Part shown: one piece after another, positions 16,794 through 25,057 of the stretch | How positions within the stretch are numbered: the stretch's first letter is position 1 | How the letters are laid out: each line of letters begins with the position of its first letter | Assembly: GCA_937868205.1 (NCBI GenBank) | Contig: CALMMC010000080.1 | Span: forward strand, 1 to 36,590 | Direction: 5' to 3' | Origin: JAAZPG01 sp012797375 | GTDB lineage: Bacteria > Acidobacteriota > Aminicenantia > Aminicenantales > UBA4085 | DNA: 36,590 nt | Program-made: the position numbers and the translations under genes | Notes under the pieces: generated by a model | What the model was told of the DNA's origin: nothing | The model's input: only the letters and a program-made list of their open reading frames with translations | The model's database searches: none

Positions 16794-18926
16794 TCAATCA
16801 TTGCTCACGGTTTCGGAAGGAGCGCCTTCCACGCCGTTGAACGCGACCGCGGTGATGACGTAATCGTATGTTTCCACCGCCGTGATGTCGCGGTCGAGGA
16901 AAGCGCATACGCCCGAGACTTCGCCGATCCGAACGTACCCGTCGGCGCTTTCGCCGTGCTTCTTCCGATAAACGCGATACCCCTGGAGCGAGGAGGCATC
17001 GGCCGTTTTCGGATTGGCCTGCCAGAAAAGCAGGTAACCGATTTGACGGACGACGGTTACCCTAGCATGTTCCAAGCCTTTTTGCAACCGGTTTTCGGGC
17101 GCGGGGAGCTCCTGGAAAATCATCCCTTCCTTGGAAAGAAGGCGGGGATGCAAGGGCGGAAAGGGCAGGGCCCGGATGGCCGCGTACCACGTTTCGGTCA
17201 TGAGCTTGTAGCCCTCGATGTTCGGATGGACGCCGTCGGAAATCAGCGCGTCGGCCCCGCCGTTGGCGTTGAAAACAGCCTCCATGTCGACGAAGGGGAC
17301 AACGATCTGGGGGGCCAGGGCCCGGATCCCCGCTTCCAGGGCGATGTGCCGATTCCGATACTTGGGGAAATTCCAGATCCAGTCGTTGCGCGGACAGACC
17401 GTGGACAGGATCGGCATGGTTCCGAAGGCGCGGCTTCGCAGGCAGATTTCCTTGAGGTTATAGAGGATGACTTCGACCGGGCCGGCGTTATTGAAGAGCT
17501 TGACGTCGTTGGTCCCTTCCATGACGAGGATGTACCGGGCCTGGCGGGCGGCCAGGACAGCCTCGATCCGGCCGAGCCCATGGGCCGTGAGCTCCCCCGG
17601 GTATCCTTCGTTGATGACGTCCGTGGACCCGAAAACCTCGTCGAGCTTGTCGTCCAGCCGGGGGATGTATCCCAGCTCGGGGGCTTCCGTCGAGTTGATG
17701 TAGCCGTAGGTGATGCTGTCGCCGAAACCGATGTATTTCGACTCGCTGACCTCCGGTCCGGCGACGCCCGAAGGCTCTTCGAGGACGCGGGCTTCTCCCA
17801 CGCTGGAAAACGGGCGGGCGAGAAGGGCGGCCGTCCGGTGACATTCCGTCCGGATTCCCTCCGGACCGGGAAGGATCACGAAGAGGCCGTTGTCTGTTCC
17901 GGCCGCCTCGAACCGCGGCCCCGGGATTTTCCCGGACACGACGAACGGCCCGGCCGGGATTCCGCTTCCGTCGTAAACCGCGCCGAGAAGACGCGTTCCG
18001 GTCATCCCCGTGTCGGCCCAGAGAACGGCCGGCCGGCCGTCGTCGAGGGCGACCAAGCGGGGACTTTGTCCGGTCCCCGTTTTTTTGACCGGCAAGGGGA
18101 TATTCGTCCATCCGCCGTCGGCGAGTCCGGCAGCGTGGACGCGGTAGCGCGAGCCGTCATAGGCCGACCAGGCGGCCCGGAGGACGCCGTCCCGGCCCAA
18201 GGCGGCGTCGAGCTGAAGACAGGGTTTTTCGCCGTTTACGAAAAGACGCTTTTCCCCGGACCACGAATTCCCGCTCCAACGCCTGGCGGCGACGACGTAG
18301 GTCCCTTCGATCCGCCCGGTCCATAGAATCCAAAATCCGCCGAGGCCGTCGGGCGCGATCCGGGGCGGAGACAAAGCGGCGGCTCCCTCCGGCGTGATTC
18401 TCCATCTCCGGCCGGAAGCGGCCTCCTCGGCCAGAATCTCCTCGGTTTTTCCAGACAGGTGATGCCAGACGGCCCACAATCCCCCTTCCGCGGGGAAAAA
18501 AAGATCCGCTCCGTCGTTCCAGCCTTCCGGAGCGCCGAAGGTCCGCGAACCGCCGAAGGTTTCATTTTCCAGAACCCCGGCTCTGGTGATGCTTCCGTCG
18601 GCGGTCATCTCCTCTCCCGCCAGCCAGAGACGGCCGGCGGCGTCGCGGCGCAATTGAAGATCCTCATAGGACGCGTCCAGACGGAGAAGGGCCGTTTCCG
18701 GAACGCCCGACGGTCCGACGGAAGCGATATGCCAGGATCCTTCCCCGGATCGAAAAAGATATTGAACCGGCTCGCCGGGAAGCCCAAGAGGGCGGGAGAA
18801 CGCCGGATCGGCTTTATACAGAGAGTTGCTATGCGGGGAGGACGCGCCCGGCAGGGGAAGAATCGACATAAGCCCCGCCAGCCCGACCCCTAATGTCCGG
18901 AGAAACGTTTTAAACGCGTTTTCCAT
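16794..18926 (-). CDS. Secreted SGNH/GDSL hydrolase with N-terminal propeller-like region and C-terminal FN3-like domain
   Basis: Counting from the ATG at 18926 (710 residues), a signal peptide ends near residue 30. Residues about 40-390 hold repeats of the DGxLWxAW kind found in BNR/sialidase-type propellers. The SGNH esterase/lipase domain follows: block I GDS with nucleophile Ser404, block III GTND with Asn473, and block V DGVH with Asp564 and His567. An FN3-like domain (about 626-710) closes it. Such enzymes remove acyl or acetyl groups from lipids or polysaccharides. The ATG at 18926 was chosen over one at 18983 because it opens a signal peptide and lies 7 nt after a -10 element. It heads the operon with the AMIN-barrel, OMP and radical SAM genes. 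Confidence 0.82.
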   Translation of the reverse strand: MENAFKTFLRTLGVGLAGLMSILPLPGASSPHSNSLYKADPAFSRPLGLPGEPVQYLFRSGEGSWHIASVGPSGVPETALLRLDASYEDLQLRRDAAGRLWLAGEEMTADGSITRAGVLENETFGGSRTFGAPEGWNDGADLFFPAEGGLWAVWHHLSGKTEEILAEEAASGRRWRITPEGAAALSPPRIAPDGLGGFWILWTGRIEGTYVVAARRWSGNSWSGEKRLFVNGEKPCLQLDAALGRDGVLRAAWSAYDGSRYRVHAAGLADGGWTNIPLPVKKTGTGQSPRLVALDDGRPAVLWADTGMTGTRLLGAVYDGSGIPAGPFVVSGKIPGPRFEAAGTDNGLFVILPGPEGIRTECHRTAALLARPFSSVGEARVLEEPSGVAGPEVSESKYIGFGDSITYGYINSTEAPELGYIPRLDDKLDEVFGSTDVINEGYPGELTAHGLGRIEAVLAARQARYILVMEGTNDVKLFNNAGPVEVILYNLKEICLRSRAFGTMPILSTVCPRNDWIWNFPKYRNRHIALEAGIRALAPQIVVPFVDMEAVFNANGGADALISDGVHPNIEGYKLMTETWYAAIRALPFPPLHPRLLSKEGMIFQELPAPENRLQKGLEHARVTVVRQIGYLLFWQANPKTADASSLQGYRVYRKKHGESADGYVRIGEVSGVCAFLDRDITAVETYDYVITAVAFNGVEGAPSETVSND

Positions 18927-18933
18927 AACAATG

Positions 18934-18964
18934 ACTATAACATATTTATATAACGGGTTGACAA
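18934..18964 (-). promoter_or_regulatory. GDSL-operon promoter, leaderless type, sharing its -35 with the divergent promoter
   Basis: On the minus strand TTGTCA (18959-18964), 19 nt, and TATAGT (18934-18939) lead to the ATG at 18926 after 7 nt. The spacing is slightly long. The -35 overlaps the plus-strand TTGACA by five bases, so two polymerases could not occupy both at once. Confidence 0.5.
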
Positions 18965-18986
18965 GCATCTGTTTCCTTGGCATGAT
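18958..18986 (+). promoter_or_regulatory. Promoter of the propeller/PKD genes
   Basis: A perfect TTGACA (18958-18963), a 17-nt spacer and CATGAT (18981-18986, 4 of 6 matches to TATAAT) precede the gene at 19021. The expected leader of about 28 nt contains AAGGAG (19006-19011), 9 nt before the ATG. Unlike most operon heads in this window, this one has a normal leader. Confidence 0.55.
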
Positions 18987-19020
18987 AAATCGCTATACCT
19001 GGCACAAGGAGCCGAAGACG

Positions 19021-20697
19021 ATGAAGAGAGTCTTGATTGTAAGCGCGTGTTTTTTCTTCCTTTTCGCCACGCTTCAATACGGCCAAACCCTGCAGAATGA
19101 AAAACTGCTGTACCATGCCCCGGAAGGCGTGCGCTGGACTCAATGTGCCTTCGGCCCCGACGGCGTTCTGTGGGTGATTTGGGCTCCCGGAACCACCAAC
19201 GACGACAGCGGCGGCGCGGTTTGGGTTCTCAGTTACGATGGGATCACGGTTTCCGAACCGCTGCGGTTGACGGCGGCGGCGACGCGGGCCAACCGTCCGC
19301 ACATCTCAGCCTCCCCTAGGGGCTATATTATCGCTAGTTGGGGCATCGTCGACACGGATTCGACTTTTCTCCGGATTTGGGATCCCCATTCCAAAACGTG
19401 GGGAGAGACCGAAGTCGTTTGCCAGGGGTACGGGGGAAATGAACCTTGCGCCGGCATGGATAAAGACGGGAACATCCATGTCTTTTTCTCCGATGAAGCC
19501 GGAGGGAAAGTCTATGCCCGCTCCAAGATCAACGGCGTTTGGGAAAATATCGTCAAGCTGAATGAGAAATACGGCAAACAAGGCGCGCTGGCCGTCGGTC
19601 CGAACGGGACCGCTCATGCCATCTGGATCGAGAAAGGCGCCGACGGCGTCTATGAGAATTTCTATACGAACCGGACGCCCGCGCAGACCTGGTATCCGCG
19701 CGAGGGATTGCCCGGCGAGGGCGGCGCCGGCGGTCACCCCTGGATCGCGGTAGGATCGAACAACAAGGCCGTCGCGGCCTGGCAGGATGTCACCGATCCT
19801 CATTTGGAAAACGGATCCGAAATCCGCGTCCTCGAGATCGGATCCTCGGTTCAAATCGCCATTCCCTTCTCGTTCATACATTTTGCCCGCGTTGTCATCG
19901 ACAAGAACAACAAAATTCACGTGGCCTGCCAGCGCGGCCCGGGCGACGGCGGCCTCGGGATGCTGTATTCGCATAACATCAACGGGAATTGGTCGCCTGC
20001 CCAGATGATCGGAGCCTCGATGCCGAAAGTCCCCGGTTTGGCCTCCGATCCCTTCGGCAACGTCGCCGCGACGATGTCGTCCTTTAACGCTCCGGGGGCG
20101 GATATTAAAGCCTGGTCTCTTTATCCCATTAATAAGGTTCCGCTGCCCGAGGCGAGCTTCACCTTCTCGCCGGTGACGGGTTATCCGCCGCTTCCGGTGG
20201 ACTTCACCGCGGTCAAAGCCGTCGGCCCCGACGGCCAGGAAGTCCGTTATGATTGGAAGTTCGGCGACGGCGGCTCGGGCTCCGGCCGGAACACCAGCCA
20301 TACGTTCCTGACGGCCGGCACCTACAACGTGACCTTGACCATCACCGACAACATCAACCGCACGGACACCGTGACGAAACAGATCGTCGTCCTGAAAACC
20401 AACCCCCTCGTGCCCCAGAATCTGTCGGCCACGATCACCCTGGACCGGGTCTGGACGAATCCGAAGATCACGTTCAACCTGTTCTGGGCGGTCAATCCTG
20501 ACAACATCCCCGAGCACATCGAGGCGTACGCGATTTATATGAAAGAGGACGACGGCGAATACGTCCGCCTCCTCACCCTGTCGCCGTCGACGCTCTCGGC
20601 TTCTTTCGAGTTCACCGACCTGAAGAAAAAGCGTTCCTTCGCCATTAGCACGCTGGGCTATGGAGGCACGGAAAGCACCTGGGGTTATTTCCAATAA
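19021..20697 (+). CDS. Secreted propeller/PKD/FN3-like protein 1
   Basis: The 558-residue product begins with a signal peptide (about 1-22, ending LQYGQT). Residues about 25-370 contain repeated DGxxHVxW/F-type units such as GPDGVLWVIW, DKDGNIHVFF and GPNGTAHAIW, as in BNR-like beta-propellers. A PKD domain spans about 375-458 (YDWKFGDG, HTFLTAGTYNVTLTITD), and an FN3-like domain about 462-558. No catalytic motif is seen. Binding of glycan or surface adhesion is likely but unproven. The start at 19021 is fixed by AAGGAG at 9 nt and the signal peptide; the frame stays open upstream without coding signal. A related gene follows after 9 bp. Confidence 0.8.
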   Translation: MKRVLIVSACFFFLFATLQYGQTLQNEKLLYHAPEGVRWTQCAFGPDGVLWVIWAPGTTNDDSGGAVWVLSYDGITVSEPLRLTAAATRANRPHISASPRGYIIASWGIVDTDSTFLRIWDPHSKTWGETEVVCQGYGGNEPCAGMDKDGNIHVFFSDEAGGKVYARSKINGVWENIVKLNEKYGKQGALAVGPNGTAHAIWIEKGADGVYENFYTNRTPAQTWYPREGLPGEGGAGGHPWIAVGSNNKAVAAWQDVTDPHLENGSEIRVLEIGSSVQIAIPFSFIHFARVVIDKNNKIHVACQRGPGDGGLGMLYSHNINGNWSPAQMIGASMPKVPGLASDPFGNVAATMSSFNAPGADIKAWSLYPINKVPLPEASFTFSPVTGYPPLPVDFTAVKAVGPDGQEVRYDWKFGDGGSGSGRNTSHTFLTAGTYNVTLTITDNINRTDTVTKQIVVLKTNPLVPQNLSATITLDRVWTNPKITFNLFWAVNPDNIPEHIEAYAIYMKEDDGEYVRLLTLSPSTLSASFEFTDLKKKRSFAISTLGYGGTESTWGYFQ

Positions 20698-20706
20698 GCG
20701 GGGACA

Positions 20707-22719
20707 ATGACGAAACGCGCGCTCCCGGTCCTTGGACTGATCGCCGCGTCCCTTGTTTTCGTTTCCCCGGCCTTTGCCGGGGAGAATATTTCCAATTCTC
20801 CGGCCTGGCCTTCCTGGGCGCCCCGGGCGACCGCGGATGCCGCGGGTAACTTCTACGTCGTTTGGACGGAGCTCTATCCGAGCGGCGGCGGGGACCTCTT
20901 TTTCACTAAGTACACGAAAAGCGCGAAGACCTGGTCCACGCCCCAGAATCTCAGCGGCTCGGGCCGGGTGACCAGCGAGGGAAATGACAACGCCGGGATC
21001 GCCTGCGACGGCTCGGGCAACGTCCACGTGGTCTGGACCGAGCGGACGATCGTCCGGCTCCGGACGCTGTCGGGCGGCGGGAACTGGAGCACGGCCGGGA
21101 CGATCGGGGAAGGGGCCTTGTTGGAAGGAGCTAAAATCGCCGCTTCCGGCGCGGGCAACCTGTACATCGTCTGGTGGGGTGACGACGGGATCGTCCGTTC
21201 CCGGTCCCGGGTGAACGGGAACTGGGAAGCCGCCCGCCGGATCAGCTCGAGCCGGCGGTCGAAGTTCGCCGATATCGCCGTCGGCAGCGGCTCCGTCATG
21301 GCCGTGTTTTCCCAGAAGGGATCCTATTATTACAACGCGGCTTATGTTCTCCGGGGAACGTCGTTCGGCGCCGGCTGGTCCGCCCCGGCCGTCGTCTCGG
21401 GCGAAAACCGCGACCAGATCTATCCGGACTGCGAGTTCCTCAACGGGACGGCGCCGCAGGTCATCTTCCTCTACGAAAACATCGCGGGGGAGCCCTCCAC
21501 CGTCATTCATTGCGCTTGGACGGGCAACGGGTTCGGCCCCCGGCAGGTGATCTCCTACCCCGGAGCGTTGCACTGCCCGTCCTTGATCGAGAAATCCGGT
21601 GTTTTAGTCGCCACCTGGCAGATCGGCGGCTGGAATCGGGGCCTGGCGATTTATTACAACTACTTCTATAACGGCCAGTGGAAAGGCCCGACAGCCATTC
21701 CCGACTCGCGGATGTCGACGTACAGCGACGCCGCCCTTGATCCGGCCGGAGCGGCCCTGGCCGTCTGGGACGGCAACGGCGATATCATGGCCCTCATCAT
21801 GACGAGCGGCGAATCGCCGACGCCCAACAATCCGCCCGTGGCCGATTTCTCCTTCCAGCCGGCGACCGGCTCGGCGCCGCTGACGGTGAATTTCGACGCC
21901 GGCGCGTCCACCGATCCCGACGGGACGATCGCCGCGTACGATTGGATCTTCGGCGACGGGCAGACGGCATCCGGCCGGACGGTCGTCCACACGTTCCAAA
22001 CGCCGGGAACTTTTACGAACTCCCTGACCGTCACGGACAATCTCGGGGCGACCAACACGAAGGTGAAGAATCTCGAGGTCATCAACAAGGCGCCGGTGCC
22101 AGCCTTCACGATGTCGTCCCCGTCCCTGATCGTCACGGTCAAGATCGACTTCGACGCCGGATCCTCCTATGACCCGGACGGGACGATCGCCCATTATGAC
22201 TGGATCTTCGGCGATGGCTGGAGCGCCCAGGGACAGAGGTTTTCCCGGGTTTTCACCCGTCCCGGAACCTACGTCCTCAAGCTGACGGTCACCGATAATT
22301 TCGGGAAAAAGGCCTCATTGACGAAAACGTTCACCCTCCTGGCTCTCCAACCCCCGCTGAACGTCCGTTGGGAGTCCTTCGTCGACGAAAGCCTGTTTCA
22401 AACCCGGGTTGTCACCGACGTTCAATGGCAAGCCAACCCGGCCAACGAGGCGATCGCTCCCATCGTCAAGTACCGCGTCTTCCGGAAGAAGCCTGAGGCG
22501 GACGCCGCCGCCTATCAATTGGCCGCCGAGACCGACGGGACGACCTTTTTCTGGCGGGATACCGGGGTGACGGAAGCCGGCCGGTACGTCTACCTTGTCA
22601 AATCGGTGGACGCGGCCGGGCACGAAAGCCTGATGCCGGATGAAGCGGCCTCGAATGCTCTTGGCAAGACGCCGAGCCGGCGGTCCCAGGGCGTCTTTGT
22701 CCCGACGATCCGGCGTTGA
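20707..22719 (+). CDS. Secreted propeller/double-PKD/FN3-like protein 2
   Basis: The 670-residue protein has a signal peptide (about 1-24, ending PAFAG) and a propeller-like region (about 30-370, with DAAGNFYVVWTE, DGSGNVHVVWTE and ASGAGNLYIVWWG). Two PKD domains follow, about 376-460 and 461-546, each with YDWIFGDG and a PGTF/Y strand. An FN3-like domain (about 548-655) precedes a basic tail. It is a paralogue in layout of the gene 9 bp upstream, with one extra PKD unit. No anchor or sorting signal is visible, so it may be released or held by another protein. A GGGG stretch just before the ATG is its only ribosome-site candidate. Confidence 0.8.
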   Translation: MTKRALPVLGLIAASLVFVSPAFAGENISNSPAWPSWAPRATADAAGNFYVVWTELYPSGGGDLFFTKYTKSAKTWSTPQNLSGSGRVTSEGNDNAGIACDGSGNVHVVWTERTIVRLRTLSGGGNWSTAGTIGEGALLEGAKIAASGAGNLYIVWWGDDGIVRSRSRVNGNWEAARRISSSRRSKFADIAVGSGSVMAVFSQKGSYYYNAAYVLRGTSFGAGWSAPAVVSGENRDQIYPDCEFLNGTAPQVIFLYENIAGEPSTVIHCAWTGNGFGPRQVISYPGALHCPSLIEKSGVLVATWQIGGWNRGLAIYYNYFYNGQWKGPTAIPDSRMSTYSDAALDPAGAALAVWDGNGDIMALIMTSGESPTPNNPPVADFSFQPATGSAPLTVNFDAGASTDPDGTIAAYDWIFGDGQTASGRTVVHTFQTPGTFTNSLTVTDNLGATNTKVKNLEVINKAPVPAFTMSSPSLIVTVKIDFDAGSSYDPDGTIAHYDWIFGDGWSAQGQRFSRVFTRPGTYVLKLTVTDNFGKKASLTKTFTLLALQPPLNVRWESFVDESLFQTRVVTDVQWQANPANEAIAPIVKYRVFRKKPEADAAAYQLAAETDGTTFFWRDTGVTEAGRYVYLVKSVDAAGHESLMPDEAASNALGKTPSRRSQGVFVPTIRR

Positions 22720-22743
22720 ACGCCGGACACGCGCGGGGGGATC

Positions 22744-23721
22744 ATGACGCGCATGAATCATAATCGATGCCTTGCTTTTCTTGCGGCCGGAATGATCGTC
22801 CTGGCTTTTCTCGGCTGCCGCGGCGACGGCTCCGCCGTTGTCTCCGGCGGGACGGCCGACGGACAAGCCGCCGGGCTTTCCGCCCGCCGCCCGCTTGCGG
22901 ATTTCGACGGCCGGATCGTCTTTCAATCCGACTTGGGCGGAAACAACGACATCTATCTCTTGACGCGGGCGGGCCTGCGGCGGCTGACGGACGATCCGGC
23001 CAGCGACGAGTTCCCCCGCTGGTCCCCCGACGGGCGTTTCATCGCTTTCACCTCCAACCGCGGCGGATCTTACCAGATCTATGTGATGAACGACGACGGG
23101 ACGAATGTCCGCCGGGTGACGAACGGCCCCGGCGAGGCGATCGAGCAGGGCTGGCATCCCGACGGGAAAAAAATCGCCTATACAATCCAACGAAAACGGG
23201 CCGTCGGCCGGTCCTACCGGTTATGGACGGCCGATCTCGTTTCCGGGTCCGTCACGCCCCTTCTTCCGGATTTTGACGGTTCGGCCGCCCTGCCCGACTT
23301 TTCTCCGGCCGAGCCGCTGCTAGCCTTTACCGGGAAGCGGACGATCGGCTGGGACGCCTTCGTGGCCGACCTGCGCTCAGGTGAAGTCCGGGCCCTGAGC
23401 GAGGGAGGCAAGTCCTGCCGGCCGCGCTTCTCTCCGGACGGCTCGCGGATCGCCTATGTCTCCTCGACGGCCGACGGCAAGGGGGATATCTGGCTGGTGA
23501 ATCCCGACAGCGGAGGCCGGGAGCGCTTGACCGAGCGGCCGGAGACCTACGATTATTTCCCGGCCTGGTCGCCCGACGGCCGGTGGATCGTCTTCGCCTC
23601 GGGGACGGAGCACTACCCGACGGAGGGCGTCTGGGAGCTGGCTTTGATCGATCCCGCGTCCAAGCGCGTCGTTCCGCTGTTCAAAAGCGGCGGACGGGAC
23701 GTCTTCCCGGATTGGCGCTGA
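22744..23721 (+). CDS. TolB-like PD40 beta-propeller lipoprotein
   Basis: The 325-residue product carries a lipoprotein signal with lipobox LAFLGC (acylated Cys25). The remainder is made of TolB/PD40-type propeller blades, for example SPDGRFIAFTSNRGG, HPDGKKIAY, SPDGSRIAYVS and SPDGRWIVFASG. The family includes TolB, but this is an isolated lipid-anchored form and should not be called TolB. It follows the second PKD gene by 24 bp and has GGGGGG 4 nt before the ATG, so it likely belongs to the same transcript. It may anchor or sense at the outer membrane. It converges on the SPASM gene with a 10-bp gap. Confidence 0.82.
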   Translation: MTRMNHNRCLAFLAAGMIVLAFLGCRGDGSAVVSGGTADGQAAGLSARRPLADFDGRIVFQSDLGGNNDIYLLTRAGLRRLTDDPASDEFPRWSPDGRFIAFTSNRGGSYQIYVMNDDGTNVRRVTNGPGEAIEQGWHPDGKKIAYTIQRKRAVGRSYRLWTADLVSGSVTPLLPDFDGSAALPDFSPAEPLLAFTGKRTIGWDAFVADLRSGEVRALSEGGKSCRPRFSPDGSRIAYVSSTADGKGDIWLVNPDSGGRERLTERPETYDYFPAWSPDGRWIVFASGTEHYPTEGVWELALIDPASKRVVPLFKSGGRDVFPDWR

Positions 23722-23731
23722 GCCCGCGCCT

Positions 23732-24712
23732 TCAGTTCATCTTGCCGGCGAGCAGCCGGCCCAGGTACTCGCGGGGGATCCCCAAGAGCGTCGGCCGCCA
23801 GAGCCGGTCGCACTTCGAGCAGGTGGGCAGGTCGTCGATCGTTCGGGCGATGAGCTTCTCCCGGAGGGCCACCATCCGGTCGTTGTTCCAAATCTCCCGG
23901 AGCGACGAATCCCGGACGTTGCCGAGGGGGTAGGATCCGAAGAAATCCTGGGTGCAGGGCAGGACCGAACCGTCCCAGAAGATGATCAGGGCGTGCCACA
24001 GGAAGGTGCACGGCCGGTAGGGCTTCGACCGGTCCGGCCCGCCGGACGTCTCCCCGGCCCAATTGTGCAGCTCCTTGACATGGACTTTGTCCAGCGGGAG
24101 GCCTTTGAACCGGGCGAGGAAGGCTTTTTTCGCCGCCCGGTCGGTTTTCCGGAAAACGTCGGGAAAGTGGATGAGCTCGATGAACGTGACGGGCTTTTTC
24201 CGCTTCATCTCCTTCTTGAGCTCGAGGAAGCGGACGATGTTGCCGACGGTCTTCTCGAACTTCGCTCCCGCCCGGATCCGCTCGTAGGCCTCGGCTGTGA
24301 ATCCGTCGAAGGAAAACGCGAACTGGTCGATCCCGGAATCGAGAAGGAGGCGGGATTTCTCCTCGGTCAGCAGGGTTCCGTTGGTGTGGAATCGGGTGAC
24401 GATGCCGGCGTCATGGGCGCAGCGGATCATCCGGAAGAAATCCGGATGGGCGAGCGATTCCCCGCGATGGAGGAGGTGGACGTCGAAGACAAAGCCCTTC
24501 GCCTCGTCGATGATTTTCTTGAATAGGCCGAAATCCATGAATCCCCGCTGCTCGCGCGGCAGGCTTTTGTTCGGGCACATGACGCAGGACAAGCCGCAGG
24601 TGCTGGTCGCCTCGATCCACAGGCGGATGGGCATGTGGGCGAGGCGGGTTTCCTTCCCGGCGTATGACCGGTAGATCCGCCAGAGGCGGCGGTAGTAGTC
24701 AAAACGCTTCAT
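23732..24712 (-). CDS. Radical SAM protein with C-terminal SPASM domain
   Basis: Counting from the ATG at 24712 (326 residues), the radical SAM cluster motif is CGLSCVMC (C39, C43, C46), followed by the glycine-bearing LLHRGESLAHPDF strand. The C-terminal part has the SPASM cysteine pattern (PCTFLW, GSVLPCTQDFFG, GNVRDSSLREIW, CSKC) that binds extra iron-sulfur clusters. SPASM enzymes mature peptides or modify small molecules; no precursor peptide gene is visible nearby. The ATG at 24712 lies 8 nt after TACAAT and has no Shine-Dalgarno. An in-frame extension to 24769 reads poorly as protein. The gene stands alone, convergent with the lipoprotein gene. Confidence 0.85.
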   Translation of the reverse strand: MKRFDYYRRLWRIYRSYAGKETRLAHMPIRLWIEATSTCGLSCVMCPNKSLPREQRGFMDFGLFKKIIDEAKGFVFDVHLLHRGESLAHPDFFRMIRCAHDAGIVTRFHTNGTLLTEEKSRLLLDSGIDQFAFSFDGFTAEAYERIRAGAKFEKTVGNIVRFLELKKEMKRKKPVTFIELIHFPDVFRKTDRAAKKAFLARFKGLPLDKVHVKELHNWAGETSGGPDRSKPYRPCTFLWHALIIFWDGSVLPCTQDFFGSYPLGNVRDSSLREIWNNDRMVALREKLIARTIDDLPTCSKCDRLWRPTLLGIPREYLGRLLAGKMN

Positions 24713-24720
24713 GAGGACGT

Positions 24721-24726
24721 ATTGTA
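24721..24726 (-). promoter_or_regulatory. -10 element of the SPASM gene, leaderless type
   Basis: TACAAT on the minus strand lies 8 nt before the ATG at 24712. No convincing -35 is seen at the proper distance. Included because it matches the spacing of the other operon-head promoters in the window. Confidence 0.4.
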
Positions 24727-25057
24727 GCCGATTCCCCCGGGGGGCGGAAGTCCGCGACCGGAATCCCATCGCCCGCCGCCGAAGGGCAAGTCAAAGGAAA
24801 GGAAGAGAATGTTCTCCCCGGGAAGAGGGGGCGGCGGCATCGAGTAAAGCCTCATCCGGACGATGCCCGCTCCGGCCGTCATCGTCTCAAAAATTAACCC
24901 GGGCGATGGGGAAGAGAGCCGTTGATCACACTCCCGCGACGCCCGGAATGCAAGGACCGGACGGCGCGACGGAGGCCGCCTGAGGCCCGCGGACGAGCTT
25001 GATTGGACGCCGGCCGCCCGCGCCGTCTTCCCGGCGGGGCTCAGACCGGGGCACCCG
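24727..25057. other. Non-coding gap between the SPASM gene and rsmA
   Basis: No frame in this stretch of about 330 bp gives a convincing protein on either strand. The open frames are rich in Arg, Pro and Ser, as chance frames in GC-rich DNA are. One minus-strand frame contains a short hydrophobic stretch (ENILFLSFDLPFGG) that could be a gene remnant, but I cannot place it. No tRNA or riboswitch pattern is seen. Confidence 0.5.
24980..25044 (-). terminator. Imperfect inverted repeat downstream of rsmA
   Basis: CTGAGGCCCGC (24980-24990) and GCGGGGCTCAG (25034-25044) pair in 10 of 11 positions across a 43-nt loop, starting 14 nt past the rsmA stop codon. No T-run follows, so intrinsic termination is uncertain. 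Confidence 0.28.

Noticed and set aside
18826..19020. N-terminal extension of the first PKD gene
   Set aside because: It would run across the divergent promoters and hide the signal peptide that begins at 19021 after AAGGAG.
19306..21573. 755-codon minus-strand frame opposite the PKD genes
   Set aside because: Rich in Arg, Asp and Gly with no fold signal, while the plus strand gives signal peptides, PKD domains and a good Shine-Dalgarno.
22744..23721. Calling the PD40 lipoprotein TolB of the Tol-Pal system
   Set aside because: It has a lipobox and is far from tolQ, with no Pal or TolA neighbour; only the propeller repeats are shared.
23732..24712. RiPP gene cluster around the SPASM radical SAM gene
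   Set aside because: No short precursor peptide, transporter or leader-binding domain is visible next to it.
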